A stretch of 64,000 nt of DNA from Methylogaea oryzae (GTDB taxonomy: Bacteria > Pseudomonadota > Gammaproteobacteria > Methylococcales > Methylococcaceae). Shown piece after piece: positions 1-9,980 of this stretch. The translations under genes were made by a program, and so were the position numbers. Within the stretch, counting starts at the first letter, position 1. Each line of letters starts with the position of its first letter. The DNA lies in NCBI RefSeq assembly GCF_019669985.1, contig NZ_AP019782.1:2288001-2352000 (forward strand), in the 5' to 3' direction. A model generated the notes under the pieces. It saw only the letters and a list, made by a program, of their open reading frames with translations, was not told where the DNA came from and made no database searches.

Positions 1-378
1 CAGCAACAACGTGAACTCCCGCAGCACATGCCCTTGCGACCATTGCAGTTCGACCAGGAAACTGACGAACGGCTCGCGGATGGTTTCCGTGGAAGTGATC
101 TTGACCGCCGGTGCGGTGCGGCCCTTGGAGACGATTTCGAAACGCAGGCCCGTCAGATAATAGGGACGCTCGATGCCGGCCTTGGCGAAGGCTTCGGCGG
201 GAGCCAAATTGACGCGCAGGTCCTCCAGCGATTCGCCGGACGAGGTGACTAAGGCGACTTCCGCATTGAGCCTTTGATTGAGCGCGGAATACAGCTTAAT
301 TTCACCGGTACCCAGTGCGGCGGCACTGAGTGGCGTCATCAGTCCCATGATGGCCAGTGTCTTGGAAATCTTCTGCAC
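1..378 (-). CDS. fimV: FimV/HubP-type pole protein, N-terminal part (runs off left edge)
   Basis: Only the first 126 codons are present. They read VQKISKTLAIMGLMTPLSAA (a signal peptide), then LGTGEIKLYSALNQRLNAEV, which is the conserved start of the FimV N-terminal periplasmic domain, followed by a segment ending LVELQWSQGHVLREFTLLL. The family proteins are large inner-membrane, peptidoglycan-linked proteins involved in type IV pili and cell-pole organisation. The start is a GTG with a GGAGACGG ribosome site 4-5 bases upstream. It lies 81 bases downstream of asd on the same strand, the usual gammaproteobacterial order, so family assignment is firm. The C-terminal part cannot be judged. Confidence 0.88.
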   Translation of the reverse strand, partial: MQKISKTLAIMGLMTPLSAAALGTGEIKLYSALNQRLNAEVALVTSSGESLEDLRVNLAPAEAFAKAGIERPYYLTGLRFEIVSKGRTAPAVKITSTETIREPFVSFLVELQWSQGHVLREFTLLL

Positions 379-459
379 TACGCCGTCTCCTCGTCCTTAC
401 CTTTCGGGATTCATTGCCACGCCCGCGCTGGGCCGTTGTACTCGCGAGAGTATGTTAGC

Positions 460-1482
460 CTACATATACCCTTTTACCAGTTCCTCGGCAATCTGCACGC
501 TGTTCAGGGCCGCGCCCTTGCGCACGTTGTCCGATACCACCCAGAGGTTGATGCCGCGCGGATGGGAAATATCCTCCCTAATGCGGCCGACGAACACAGG
601 GTCCTCGCCGGCGGACTCCGTGACGGCGGTGGGATAGCCGCCGGGCTCGCGCGTGTCGAGCACCACCACACCGGGCGCCTTATTTAACAATTCCCGGACC
701 GCGTCGGCCGTGATCTTGCTCTTGGTTTCGATATGCACCGCCTCCGAATGGCCGAAAAACACCGGCACGCGCACGGCGGTGGGATTCACCTGGATGCTGT
801 CGTCGCCGAGTATCTTGCGCGTCTCCCACACCATTTTCATTTCTTCCTTGGTGTAGCCGTTGTCCATGAACACGTCGATTTGCGGGAGCACGTTGAAAGC
901 GATCTGCTTGGGATAGACCGACGGCTCGATGGGCTTGCCGTTGAGCAGCGCGGCGGTCTGGCCGGCCAGCTCCTCGATCGCCTTCTTGCCGGTGCCCGAC
1001 ACGGCCTGATAGGTGCAGACGTTGATGCGCTCGATGCCCACCGCGTCGTGGATGGGCTTGAGCGCCACCAGCATCTGGATGGTGGAGCAATTGGGATTGG
1101 CGATGATGCCGCGATTTTTGTGCTCGGCGATCTTGTGGGCGTTCACTTCCGGCACCACCAGCGGAATGTCGTCGTCGTAGCGGAACTGGGAAGTGTTGTC
1201 GATCACCACGCAACCGTGGCTGGCAGCGATGGGCGCCCAACGGGCCGACACGGAAGCGCCGGCGGAAAACAGGCCGATTTGCGCCTTCGACCAATCGAAG
1301 GTTTCCACGTCCTGCACCGTCAAATGACTGCCGTTGAATTCGATGCGACCGCCGGCGGAGCGGCTGCTGGCCAGGGGATAGACGTTGCCCACCGGGAACT
1401 TGCGCTGTTCCAGGATGGACAGCATGGTTTCGCCGACCGCGCCGGTGGCGCCGAGTACTGCTACATCGTAAGTCTTGCTCAT
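460..1482 (-). CDS. asd: Aspartate-semialdehyde dehydrogenase
   Basis: 340 residues. It reduces beta-aspartyl phosphate to aspartate semialdehyde with NADPH, the branch point to lysine/diaminopimelate, threonine and methionine. The N-terminus MSKTYDVAVLGATGAVGETM carries the Rossmann glycine motif. The catalytic cysteine is C132 in NPNCSTIQM, and the substrate-binding histidine lies in FGHSEAVHIET. Length is normal for the family. A longer in-frame start exists at 1638, but it lies inside leuB and adds 52 unrelated residues; the ATG at 1482 starts the conserved fold. It follows the leuB stop by 13 bases, so it is probably co-transcribed with the leu genes. Confidence 0.96.
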   Translation of the reverse strand: MSKTYDVAVLGATGAVGETMLSILEQRKFPVGNVYPLASSRSAGGRIEFNGSHLTVQDVETFDWSKAQIGLFSAGASVSARWAPIAASHGCVVIDNTSQFRYDDDIPLVVPEVNAHKIAEHKNRGIIANPNCSTIQMLVALKPIHDAVGIERINVCTYQAVSGTGKKAIEELAGQTAALLNGKPIEPSVYPKQIAFNVLPQIDVFMDNGYTKEEMKMVWETRKILGDDSIQVNPTAVRVPVFFGHSEAVHIETKSKITADAVRELLNKAPGVVVLDTREPGGYPTAVTESAGEDPVFVGRIREDISHPRGINLWVVSDNVRKGAALNSVQIAEELVKGYM

Positions 1483-1495
1483 TTTCTCGACCTGC

Positions 1496-2581
1496 TCATT
1501 CTTGCCCGCGCATGGCGCCGACGATGGCGTTGCCCATATCGACGGTGCTGCACTTGATGGTGTGCTCCGAATAGATGTCGGCGGTGCGGTGGTCCTCCTC
1601 CAAAGCCTGCGCCACGGCCTTTTCGATACGGTCGGCATTGACCGTGTCGTTGAAGGTATAACGCAGCATCATGCCCAGGGACAGGATGGTGGCGATGGGA
1701 TTGGCGATGCCCTTGCCGGCGATGTCCGGCGCGGAACCGTGGATGGGCTCGTACATGCCCTTGCCGTTCTTGTCCATGGACGCCGACGGCAGCATGCCGA
1801 TGGAGCCGGTCAGCATGGCGGCGCAATCGGACAGGATGTCGCCGAACATGTTGTCGGTCAGCATCACGTCGAACTGCTTGGGATTGCGCACCAGCTGCAT
1901 GGCGGCGTTATCCACGTACATGTGGCTCAGTTCCACCTCGGGGTAGTCTTTATGCGTTTCGACCACCACCTGGCGCCACAGCTCGGTGCACTCCAGCACG
2001 TTGGCCTTGTCGATGGAGCACAGGCGCTTGTTGCGCTTCATCGCCACATCGAAGGCGACTTTGGCGATGCGGCGGATTTCCGACTCGCTGTACACCAGGG
2101 TGTTGTAGCCCTCCCGCTCGCCCGCGTCGTTGGTGCGCACGCCGCGCGGCTTGCCGAAATAAATGCCGCCGGTCAGCTCGCGGATGATCATGATGTCCAG
2201 CCCGGACACCACGTCCGCTTTCAAGGTAGAGGCATCCACCAGCTGCGGATAGAGGATGGCCGGACGCAGGTTGGCGAACAGCTCCAGCTCGGCGCGCAGG
2301 CCCAACAAGCCGCGCTCGGGGCGCACGGAGTAATCCAGCGGCTCCCACTTGGGACCGCCGACGGCGCCCAATAGCACCGCGTCGGCCTGCCGGCACAGTT
2401 TCAGGGTTTCCTCCGGAAACGGCGTGCCGGTGGCGTCGTAGGCCGCGCCGCCGATGAGGGCGTGCTCGATTTCCACGTCCACGCCGAAATCGCTGCGCAA
2501 GCAGTCCAGAACCTTCAGGGCTTCGGCGACGATTTCCGGGCCGATGCCGTCGCCGGGCAATACTGCGATTTTCTTGCTCAT
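1496..2581 (-). CDS. leuB: 3-isopropylmalate dehydrogenase
   Basis: 361 residues starting [20 protein letters not shown], the typical N-terminus. It oxidatively decarboxylates 3-isopropylmalate with NAD+ in leucine synthesis. Visible motifs include the substrate-binding arginine region [13 protein letters not shown], the lysine region around [14 protein letters not shown], and the C-terminal signature [18 protein letters not shown] followed by the [16 protein letters not shown] nucleotide-binding segment. An alternative start four codons earlier lacks a ribosome site. It is third in the order leuC-leuD-leuB-asd with short gaps. Confidence 0.96.
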   Translation of the reverse strand: MSKKIAVLPGDGIGPEIVAEALKVLDCLRSDFGVDVEIEHALIGGAAYDATGTPFPEETLKLCRQADAVLLGAVGGPKWEPLDYSVRPERGLLGLRAELELFANLRPAILYPQLVDASTLKADVVSGLDIMIIRELTGGIYFGKPRGVRTNDAGEREGYNTLVYSESEIRRIAKVAFDVAMKRNKRLCSIDKANVLECTELWRQVVVETHKDYPEVELSHMYVDNAAMQLVRNPKQFDVMLTDNMFGDILSDCAAMLTGSIGMLPSASMDKNGKGMYEPIHGSAPDIAGKGIANPIATILSLGMMLRYTFNDTVNADRIEKAVAQALEEDHRTADIYSEHTIKCSTVDMGNAIVGAMRGQE

Positions 2582-2608
2582 AGTTGCATCCAAATCACGG
2601 GGGGACGA

Positions 2609-3247
2609 TCAAGCGGCCGGGAACAGCCAGGGAGCTTCCTGGGCCCGGCGCGTTTCGTAAGCGCGGATTTTTTCCGCTTGCTGCAAAGTCAGGCCGATGT
2701 CGTCCAAGCCATGGAGCAACCGATGCTTGCGGCTGGCGTCCACGTCGAAATGGAACACTTCGCCGTAAGGCGTCACCACCGTCTGGCTGGGCAAATCGAT
2801 GGTCAGCTGGTAACCGGCGCCCGCTTGCTTAAACAGCAAATCCACCTGCGCGGCATCCAGCACGATGGGCAGCAGGCCGTTCTTGAAGCAATTGTTGTAA
2901 AAAATGTCGGCGAAGCTGGGGGCGATGACGGCACGGAAGCCGTAGTCCTCCAAAGCCCAGGGCGCGTGCTCGCGGGACGAGCCACAACCGAAATTCTCCC
3001 GCGCCAGCAAAACCTGGGAGCGGAAATAACAAGGCTTGTTCAGCACGAAATCCGGATTGCGCGGCCGATGAGTGCAATCCATCTCCGGCTCGCCCCGGTC
3101 CAGGTAACGCCATTCGTCGAACAAATAAGGGCCGAAGCCCGCGCGGCGTATGGACTTGAGGAACTGCTTGGGAATGATGGCGTCGGTATCGACGTTGGCG
3201 CGATCCAGGGGCGCCACGCGGGCGGTGATGCGGTTGAACGGTTTCAT
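2609..3247 (-). CDS. leuD: 3-isopropylmalate dehydratase small subunit
   Basis: 212 residues. It is the swivelling small subunit that, with LeuC, isomerises 2-isopropylmalate to 3-isopropylmalate. The N-terminus runs through [19 protein letters not shown], and the active-site loop is [19 protein letters not shown]; both are hallmarks of the family. Its start is 2 bases after the leuC stop, so translation is probably coupled to leuC. Length is slightly above the usual ~200 residues. Confidence 0.96.
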   Translation of the reverse strand: MKPFNRITARVAPLDRANVDTDAIIPKQFLKSIRRAGFGPYLFDEWRYLDRGEPEMDCTHRPRNPDFVLNKPCYFRSQVLLARENFGCGSSREHAPWALEDYGFRAVIAPSFADIFYNNCFKNGLLPIVLDAAQVDLLFKQAGAGYQLTIDLPSQTVVTPYGEVFHFDVDASRKHRLLHGLDDIGLTLQQAEKIRAYETRRAQEAPWLFPAA

Positions 3248-3249
3248 GG

Positions 3250-4755
3250 TTACTCAGCTCCAGTCTCGGCGTCGCCGGCCACGTTCGCAGGAGCGACGGC
3301 GTCGTCCGGGGCGGGCTCCTCCGCCACGGGAGCGGCGGCAACGGGCACAGCGGGCAGATCGCGCACGTCGATAAAGTGCCCGGCAACCGCGGCGGCGGCG
3401 GCCATGGCGGGGCTAACCAGGTGGGTACGGCTGCCGTAGCCCTGCCGCCCTTCGAAATTGCGGTTGGAAGTGGATGCGCAGCGCTCGCCTTCCTCCAAGC
3501 GATCGGCGTTCATGGCCAGGCACATGGAACAACCCGGGTCGCGCCATTCGAAACCGGCCTCCAGGAAAATCTTGTCCAGCCCTTCCTTCTCCGCTTCGCT
3601 CTTGACCAAGCCGGAACCGGGCACCACCAAGGCTTGCTTGACGCCGGCGGCAACCTTGCGCCCGCGGGCGACCTCGGCGGCGGCGCGCAAATCCTCGATG
3701 CGGGAGTTGGTGCACGAACCGATGAAAACCCGATCGACGGAGATCGCGGTAATCGGCGTCCCCGGCTGAAGGCCCATGTAACGCAAAGCCCGCTGCATGC
3801 TTTCCCGCTTGACGGGATCGGCCTGCCCCTCGGGATCCGGCACTTTGTCGCCCACGGGCACAACCATCTCCGGAGAGGTCCCCCAGGTCACTTGCGGCTG
3901 GATAGCGGCGGCGTCCAATTCGACCACGCGATCGAACTGGGCGTCTGCGTCGCTGTGCAACTGGCGCCAAGCGGCGGCGGCCTGATCCCACAAAGCGCCC
4001 TGCGGCGCATAGGGACGGCCCTTGAGATAATCGATGGTGACGTCGTCAACCGCCACCAAACCGGCACGGGCGCCGGCCTCGATGACCATGTTGCAGACCG
4101 TCATGCGACCTTCCATGCTCAGGGAGCGGACGGCGGATCCGGCGAACTCGATGGTATGCCCGTTGCCGCCGGCGGTGCCGATCTTGCCGATCACGGCCAG
4201 CACCAGGTCCTTGGCGGTCACTCCCCGGCCCAACGCCCCTTCGATGCGCACCAGCATGTTCTTGGCCTTTTTCTGCGCCAAGCACTGGGTAGCCAGCACG
4301 TGCTCAACCTCGGAGGTGCCGATGCCGAAAGCCAAGGCGCCGAAAGCGCCGTGGGTGGACGTATGGGAGTCGCCGCAAACGATGGTCATGCCGGGCAAGG
4401 TGGCGCCCTGCTCCGGCCCGATGACGTGAACGATGCCTTGGCGCGGATCGTCCATGCGGAATTCGGTGATGCCGAATTCGGCGCAGTTGCTGTCCAGGGT
4501 TTCCACTTGCAAGCGGGACACCGGGTCGGCGATGCCTTGCTCGCGCCCGGCCGTCGGCACGTTGTGGTCGGCCACCGCCAGGCTGGCTTGAACTCGCCAT
4601 GGCTTGCGCCCCGCCAAACGCAAGCCTTCGAAAGCCTGCGGCGAGGTGACCTCGTGCAATAACTGGCGGTCGATATAGATCAGCGCCGAGCCGTCCGCAT
4701 CGGCGCTCACCACGTGGGCGTCCCACAATTTGTCGTAAAGTGTTTTACCAGGCAT
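3250..4755 (-). CDS. leuC: 3-isopropylmalate dehydratase large subunit
   Basis: 501 residues. It is the aconitase-like subunit that carries the [4Fe-4S] cluster. The cluster cysteines are visible in [14 protein letters not shown] and in [15 protein letters not shown]. The N-terminus [16 protein letters not shown] is canonical. The protein is about 35 residues longer than usual: after [11 protein letters not shown] comes a proline/alanine/acid-rich tail with no family counterpart. No clear ribosome site precedes the ATG; the 13 bases between it and an upstream terminator-like hairpin do not contain one. Confidence 0.95.
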   Translation of the reverse strand: MPGKTLYDKLWDAHVVSADADGSALIYIDRQLLHEVTSPQAFEGLRLAGRKPWRVQASLAVADHNVPTAGREQGIADPVSRLQVETLDSNCAEFGITEFRMDDPRQGIVHVIGPEQGATLPGMTIVCGDSHTSTHGAFGALAFGIGTSEVEHVLATQCLAQKKAKNMLVRIEGALGRGVTAKDLVLAVIGKIGTAGGNGHTIEFAGSAVRSLSMEGRMTVCNMVIEAGARAGLVAVDDVTIDYLKGRPYAPQGALWDQAAAAWRQLHSDADAQFDRVVELDAAAIQPQVTWGTSPEMVVPVGDKVPDPEGQADPVKRESMQRALRYMGLQPGTPITAISVDRVFIGSCTNSRIEDLRAAAEVARGRKVAAGVKQALVVPGSGLVKSEAEKEGLDKIFLEAGFEWRDPGCSMCLAMNADRLEEGERCASTSNRNFEGRQGYGSRTHLVSPAMAAAAAVAGHFIDVRDLPAVPVAAAPVAEEPAPDDAVAPANVAGDAETGAE

Positions 4756-4768
4756 ACGCTTTGAGCGG

Positions 4769-4795
4769 AAAAAACCGCCCCGGCAAGCGGGGCGG
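4769..4795 (-). terminator. Terminator-like hairpin directly before leuC
   Basis: Arms 4775-4782 and 4788-4795 form a perfect 8-bp GC stem with a 5-base loop. Read on the minus strand it is followed by six T (4774-4769). The hairpin ends 13 bases before the leuC ATG and lies downstream of the putative leuC promoter, so it could attenuate leu transcription as well as stop adk read-through. Confidence 0.7.
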
Positions 4796-4825
4796 TCTGA
4801 AAATTAAAGAAATGCCGACAACGCT

Positions 4826-4854
4826 ATTCTAGCGGCTGGCCCCGGCCTTCACAA
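4826..4854 (-). promoter_or_regulatory. Putative sigma70 promoter of the leuC operon
   Basis: On the minus strand, TTGTGA (4854-4849) is separated by 17 bases from TAGAAT (4831-4826). Both hexamers match the consensus at four to five positions with ideal spacing. Transcription would begin near 4819, leaving a leader of about 65 bases that contains the terminator-like hairpin. Confidence 0.55.
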
Positions 4855-4890
4855 CGCGCCACGGCGCGCCGCTAGCGGCCTGCAGCGGCT

Positions 4891-5589
<699 letters not shown>

Positions 5590-5630
5590 TCATCCGCGGC
5601 GACCAACCGCGACCAAGCGCTGCCTAAGCC

Positions 5631-5661
5631 TTTACGTGTATGCGCAATGTTGGTCTATACT
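5631..5661 (+). promoter_or_regulatory. Possible promoter upstream of TIGR04073 gene
   Basis: TATACT at 5656-5661 is a good -10 element. A partial -35 (TTTACG or TTACGT) lies 18-19 bases upstream. The gene starts 67 bases downstream. Judged by eye only. Confidence 0.35.
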
Positions 5662-5727
5662 TCGGCGCAGATGGTCAAACGAATGCCCATCGCAACCAAA
5701 ATAATTCCTTTACCAGGAGAGATAGCT

Positions 5728-6156
5728 ATGAAGCGTTACAAAGTAACTTGGCTGTTACCCGTCTTGGCGATCGTGTTCGCCTTTAGCGCGCAATGCCAGG
5801 CGGCCGGTTCCGATGGTTATGGAGCCAGTTTCCCCGACAAACTGTCCCACGGCTTCGCCAACATGACCATGGGCATGCTGGAACTCCCCAAAAACGTCAT
5901 CAATCACACCAGCGACAGCAATATCCTGGTAGGCATTTCCCTGGGCACCCTGCGCGGTGCTTTCGAAGGTGTAAGTCGCACGCTGGTCGGCGTGGCCGAT
6001 ATGCTGACTTCGCCGTTCTCCACCGCGGATTTCGTATCCCCCGGCTATCCCTGGGAACGTTTTAGCGAAGACACCCGCTATTTCGGCACCGCGTTCCCGC
6101 TCCACTGGACCACCTTGGGCCCGCTGGATGACGGCGAAGAGCTGCGCCTTGAATAA
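5728..6156 (+). CDS. Exosortase system-associated protein, TIGR04073 family
   Basis: 142 residues with an AGGAGA ribosome site 8 bases before the ATG. A signal peptide (MKRYKVTWLLPVLAIVFAFS, cut after CQA) precedes a short secreted domain with the family core KLSHGFANMTMGMLELPKN and a glycine-containing amphipathic repeat around GISLGTLRGAFEGVSRTLVG. TIGR04073 proteins are found in genomes that encode exosortase/PEP-CTERM sorting; their function is not known. No exosortase is in this window. An OmpA-like lipoprotein follows 48 bases downstream and may be co-transcribed. Confidence 0.75.
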   Translation: MKRYKVTWLLPVLAIVFAFSAQCQAAGSDGYGASFPDKLSHGFANMTMGMLELPKNVINHTSDSNILVGISLGTLRGAFEGVSRTLVGVADMLTSPFSTADFVSPGYPWERFSEDTRYFGTAFPLHWTTLGPLDDGEELRLE

Positions 6157-6204
6157 GTTTGCCCATATCCACGGATTATCACTAACGAGAACAGGGGATT
6201 CCCA

Positions 6205-6894
6205 ATGAACAAGAAAACGCTAAAATTTTTGACCGCTGTCAGCATGATCGGATTGCTGGGCGGCTGCTCCACCCACCCGAAAAATACCGCCACGCTGGAT
6301 TCCAAGATCAGCGCCGTGGTAGCCGACGACTTCGGCCAGTTCATGTATCACGAAACCCTGTCTGAAGAGAATCTGGCTGAAACGCGCAAGATTCGCCAAT
6401 GGTGGGCTGACGACCATTACTGGAACATCGACACCGAACAGGCTGCCGTTGCTGCCGCTGATCGCGCCCTCAAGCACCGCCAGGCGGCTGAAAAGCACCT
6501 GGAAGGCTGGCATGATCGCTGCGTTCGCCACCCGGACGTGTGCATCAAGGGCGAGCTGGTCACCATCGCGCATTTCGACACGGGCAGCGCAACGCCGCGT
6601 AGCGTTGATGAAAAAGCCCTCCACCACCTGTTGGACCTGTCCCGTCTCCACCACCCTCTGACGGTGGAAGTGATTGGTTACACCGACACCGTGGGCGGCG
6701 ATGCTCCCAACAAGAACTTGGCGGCCCGCAGAGCCAATGCCGTGCATGACATCCTGAAGAAACACGGTATCGACTCTCACACCGTGGTGCAGGACGTCGC
6801 TTACGGCAAAGCCGGCGGCCCCGACCATACGGCCAATGCGAACAACCGTCGCGACGACGTGAAGGTTCACGCTTACCAGCCGTACCCGAAGTAA
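6205..6894 (+). CDS. OmpA-family outer-membrane lipoprotein
   Basis: 229 residues. The signal peptide ends in lipobox LLGG-C21, indicating a lipoprotein. A variable, mostly helical segment of about 100 residues follows. The C-terminal part, from HFDTGSATP through VIGYTDTVGGD and AARRANAVHDILKKHGI, is an OmpA-like peptidoglycan-binding domain of the Pal/MotB type. It probably anchors the outer membrane to peptidoglycan. It lies downstream of the TIGR04073 gene and is closed by a strong terminator. Confidence 0.85.
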   Translation: MNKKTLKFLTAVSMIGLLGGCSTHPKNTATLDSKISAVVADDFGQFMYHETLSEENLAETRKIRQWWADDHYWNIDTEQAAVAAADRALKHRQAAEKHLEGWHDRCVRHPDVCIKGELVTIAHFDTGSATPRSVDEKALHHLLDLSRLHHPLTVEVIGYTDTVGGDAPNKNLAARRANAVHDILKKHGIDSHTVVQDVAYGKAGGPDHTANANNRRDDVKVHAYQPYPK

Positions 6895-6925
6895 CGCTTT
6901 AACCAAACCGGTTAGACGTTACCCG

Positions 6926-6957
6926 AAGGCGGAGCCGGCAACGGCTCCGCCTTTTTT
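6926..6957 (+). terminator. Rho-independent terminator after the OmpA-like gene
   Basis: A perfect 10-bp stem (6928-6937 with 6942-6951), a GCAA tetraloop, a T run at 6952-6957 and two A's on the opposite flank. It sits between convergent genes. The opposite strand has only two T's after the stem, so it should act mainly on the plus strand. Confidence 0.88.
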
Positions 6958-6958
6958 A

Positions 6959-8578
6959 TCACCTTCGCCCCGGCAACCGGGGAACCGCCGCCAACAAGCG
7001 GCGCGTGTAGTCGTGCCCCGGCGACAACAGCACCTGGCGCGCGTCCCCCTGCTCCACCACCCGCCCTTGCCGCATCACCGCCACCCGGTGCGCCAACTCC
7101 GCCACCACTGCCAAATCGTGGCTGATGAACAGATAACTCAGGCCGTGATCGTCCTGCAGCTGCTTCAGAAGGCGAATGATCTGCGCCTGCACCGACACGT
7201 CCAAAGCGGAGGTCGGCTCGTCGCACACCAACAATTTCGGCTCCACCGCCAAAGCCCGAGCGATGCAAATGCGCTGGCGCTGGCCACCGGAAAACTCGTG
7301 CGGATACCGCAGCCTGGCCTCCGGCGGCAGACCCACCTGAACCAGCAAACGTTCGACCCGCTCGCGCCGCTCGTCCCGCGTCATGTCCGGAAACAGCGAA
7401 TCCAAGCCTTCCGCCACGATGTCGCCGACGATCAAACGCGGATTCATCGACGAATAAGGGTCCTGGAACACGATCTGCATCCGGGCACACAAGCGCCGCC
7501 GCTTTTCCCCCCGTGCCACGGTGACGTCCTCGCCGTCGAAGCGGATGGCGCCGGCATGATGAGGAATCAGGCCCAACAGGGACTTGCCCAAAGTGCTTTT
7601 GCCGCAGCCGGACTCCCCCACCAACGCCAGGGTGCTGCCCGGTTCCAGTTCAAAGGAAACGCCGTCCACCGCCTTGACGTGATCCACCACCCGCTGGAAC
7701 ACGCCCTTACGCACCGGGTAATACACTCGAAAATCCTCCACCGCCAACAAAGGCCGCCGCTCCTCGGGCGCCGGACGCCGGCCGCAGCCGTCGACGGTCG
7801 GCAGGGAATTCAGCAGCTTTTGCGTGTACTCGTGCTGAGGACGCTCGAAAAAGGTTTTCAAGGGCGCCTGCTCGACGATGCGGCCTGACTGCATCACCGC
7901 CACCCGGTCGGCGATTTGCGCCACCACGCCCAGGTCGTGAGTGATGAGCCACAGCGCCATGCCGGTACGCTGTTGCAGTTCCTTGAGCAACCCCAGTATC
8001 TGCACCTGCAACGTCACGTCCAAAGCCGTCGTCGGCTCGTCGGCGATGAGCAGATCCGGCTCGCCGGCCAAGGCGATGGCGATCATCACCCGCTGGCGCT
8101 GGCCGCCGGAAAGCTGGTGCGGATAGGCGCCGTAGCGGCTTTGCGGATCGGGCAGGCCCACCATGTCCAACAGCTCCACCACGCGCGTCCGCAAGGCGTC
8201 GCCTTTGAGCCCGCGATGCAGCGCCACCGCCTCGGCAATCTGCCGCCCCACGGTCAGCACCGGGTTGAGGAAAGTCATGGGATCCTGAAACACCACGCCG
8301 ACCCGACTGCCCCGCACCCGGCACATGTCCCATTCCGAGAGACGGAACAAATCGGTGCCCTCCAGCGCCGCCTTGCCCCCCACGATGCGCCCACCGGCCA
8401 CCAGCAAGCGCAACACCGACAGCGCCGTAACGGTCTTGCCCGAACCGGACTCGCCCACCAACGCAAAACATTCGCCCTTGGCGATGCGGAAGCTCACGCC
8501 GTCCACCGCGCGCACCGCCTGCCCTCCGTTGCGAAACTCCACCGCCAGGTTTTCCACCGACAACAACGGCTGGCTCAT
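6959..8578 (-). CDS. yejF: Peptide ABC transporter, fused double ATPase (YejF-like)
   Basis: 539 residues with two complete ABC nucleotide-binding domains in one chain, as in YejF and unlike the separate DppD/DppF. Domain 1 has [16 protein letters not shown] and [12 protein letters not shown]. Domain 2 has [17 protein letters not shown] and [12 protein letters not shown]. Each ends with the C-terminal oligopeptide-type motif ([13 protein letters not shown] and [13 protein letters not shown]). The start [11 protein letters not shown] has a GGAGG site 9 bases upstream and follows the permease stop by 4 bases. It powers import by the upstream permeases. Confidence 0.92.
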   Translation of the reverse strand: MSQPLLSVENLAVEFRNGGQAVRAVDGVSFRIAKGECFALVGESGSGKTVTALSVLRLLVAGGRIVGGKAALEGTDLFRLSEWDMCRVRGSRVGVVFQDPMTFLNPVLTVGRQIAEAVALHRGLKGDALRTRVVELLDMVGLPDPQSRYGAYPHQLSGGQRQRVMIAIALAGEPDLLIADEPTTALDVTLQVQILGLLKELQQRTGMALWLITHDLGVVAQIADRVAVMQSGRIVEQAPLKTFFERPQHEYTQKLLNSLPTVDGCGRRPAPEERRPLLAVEDFRVYYPVRKGVFQRVVDHVKAVDGVSFELEPGSTLALVGESGCGKSTLGKSLLGLIPHHAGAIRFDGEDVTVARGEKRRRLCARMQIVFQDPYSSMNPRLIVGDIVAEGLDSLFPDMTRDERRERVERLLVQVGLPPEARLRYPHEFSGGQRQRICIARALAVEPKLLVCDEPTSALDVSVQAQIIRLLKQLQDDHGLSYLFISHDLAVVAELAHRVAVMRQGRVVEQGDARQVLLSPGHDYTRRLLAAVPRLPGRR

Positions 8579-8582
8579 GGCG

Positions 8583-9980
8583 TCAAACCTCCGCCCGCCG
8601 CGGGTCCAGCGCGTCACGCACGGCGTCGGCGAACAGATTGGCCGCCAACACCAGGGCGAACATGAAAGTGAACGCCGCCGCCAAGGACCACCAAACCACC
8701 GGCTCGCGGGCCAATTCCAAGCGAGCGCTGTTGATCATATTGCCCCAGCTTTGCGTCGTGGGATCGACGCCGATGTTGACATAGCTCAGCACCGCTTCCG
8801 CCAGCACCAGGGCGCTGAAATCCAGCACCACGGAGATCAGCACGATATGCAGCACGTTGGGCAGGATGTGGCGGGCCAGGATCACCCAGGGCCGCACGCC
8901 CAGCGCGCGGGCCGCCTGCACGAATTCCATTTCCCGCAGCTTCAAGGTTTCCGCCCGCAACAACCGGCATAGGCCGGTCCAACTGGTAACCCCCAGGATT
9001 CCGCAAAGAAACAGCAGCCGCAGGTCGGCACGCACCGCCAGGCTGGCGAAATCCGCCTCGTGGTTGGCCATATACACCTGCATCATCAGGATGGCCGCGG
9101 CGATCAGCAGCACGCTGGGAATGGAATTGAGCGTCGTGTAGAGGTATTGGATGACGTCGTCCACCCAGCCGGGAAAAAACCCCGCCAAAATCCCCAGCAC
9201 CAAGGCGAACGGCAGCATCACCAGCGTGGTCAAGGTGCCGATCACCAAGCCGGTACGAATACTCTTGAGGCTCTGGTAGAAAACGTCCTGGCCGACCTTG
9301 TCGGTCCCCAGCACATGGTAGCTGGCGCTAAGTTCCGCCAGCGCCCAACCGCAGGACAGCAGCAGCAGCAAAGTCGCCAACAGGGCCCGCCAAGGCGTTT
9401 CGGTACGGTCCTCCGCCACATCCCACAGCGTGCGCCACCAGCTCCGCCCGCCCCGCACCGTCAACCAGCCGCACAAGCCGGCAGCGCAAACCGCCCACAG
9501 CAAGCCCCCTTTCACGAAACCGTCGGCGACGGTGCGCGCGATATCGGGCCCGCGCTCCACATCCGGATCGCGCAAATGAGCGCCGCCATGCGCCAACCGG
9601 GGGTATTCCCAGCCCTGGCTGCCGTCGGGGCGCACCAAAAACTCGCGGCTATACGACACCGCCGCGAACGGCCGCGAATAGGTTTTTTCGTCGTGGGTGC
9701 GCATGGGCGTGGCCCACCAATCGAACAGGCTGATGGCCTCGTTGCCGCCCTTCCCCTCCTCCACCGCCGGGTAGAAATGCACCGAGTCCAGCAAGCCGAT
9801 GCCGGAAAAAGCCATCAGCACCAGCAACGACACCATGGCGACCTTGTCGCCGACGATTTGGCGCCAAGGCCGGCGCAAATGCTCGCGGCTGCCGACGTAC
9901 CAAATGAAGCCCGCCACCATGGCGACCAGCAAATACACCAGGGCGTCGGTCCAAAACAGCGTCAAGCGACCCATGCTCAC
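8583..9980 (-). CDS. yejE: Peptide ABC transporter permease (YejE/DppC-like)
   Basis: 465 residues, clearly longer than usual (~300-340). The C-terminal half is a standard DppC-type permease: HVLGTDKVGQDVFYQSL, then the ATPase-contacting EAA loop EFVQAARALGVRPWVILARHILPN. The N-terminal ~230 residues contain extra hydrophobic segments around a periplasmic-looking insert (VHFYPAVEEG to ARTVADGF). The GTG at 9980 overlaps the upstream stop by 4 bases and has GAGG 5 bases upstream; ATG at 9974 is the alternative. Confidence 0.88.
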   Translation of the reverse strand: MSMGRLTLFWTDALVYLLVAMVAGFIWYVGSREHLRRPWRQIVGDKVAMVSLLVLMAFSGIGLLDSVHFYPAVEEGKGGNEAISLFDWWATPMRTHDEKTYSRPFAAVSYSREFLVRPDGSQGWEYPRLAHGGAHLRDPDVERGPDIARTVADGFVKGGLLWAVCAAGLCGWLTVRGGRSWWRTLWDVAEDRTETPWRALLATLLLLLSCGWALAELSASYHVLGTDKVGQDVFYQSLKSIRTGLVIGTLTTLVMLPFALVLGILAGFFPGWVDDVIQYLYTTLNSIPSVLLIAAAILMMQVYMANHEADFASLAVRADLRLLFLCGILGVTSWTGLCRLLRAETLKLREMEFVQAARALGVRPWVILARHILPNVLHIVLISVVLDFSALVLAEAVLSYVNIGVDPTTQSWGNMINSARLELAREPVVWWSLAAAFTFMFALVLAANLFADAVRDALDPRRAEV

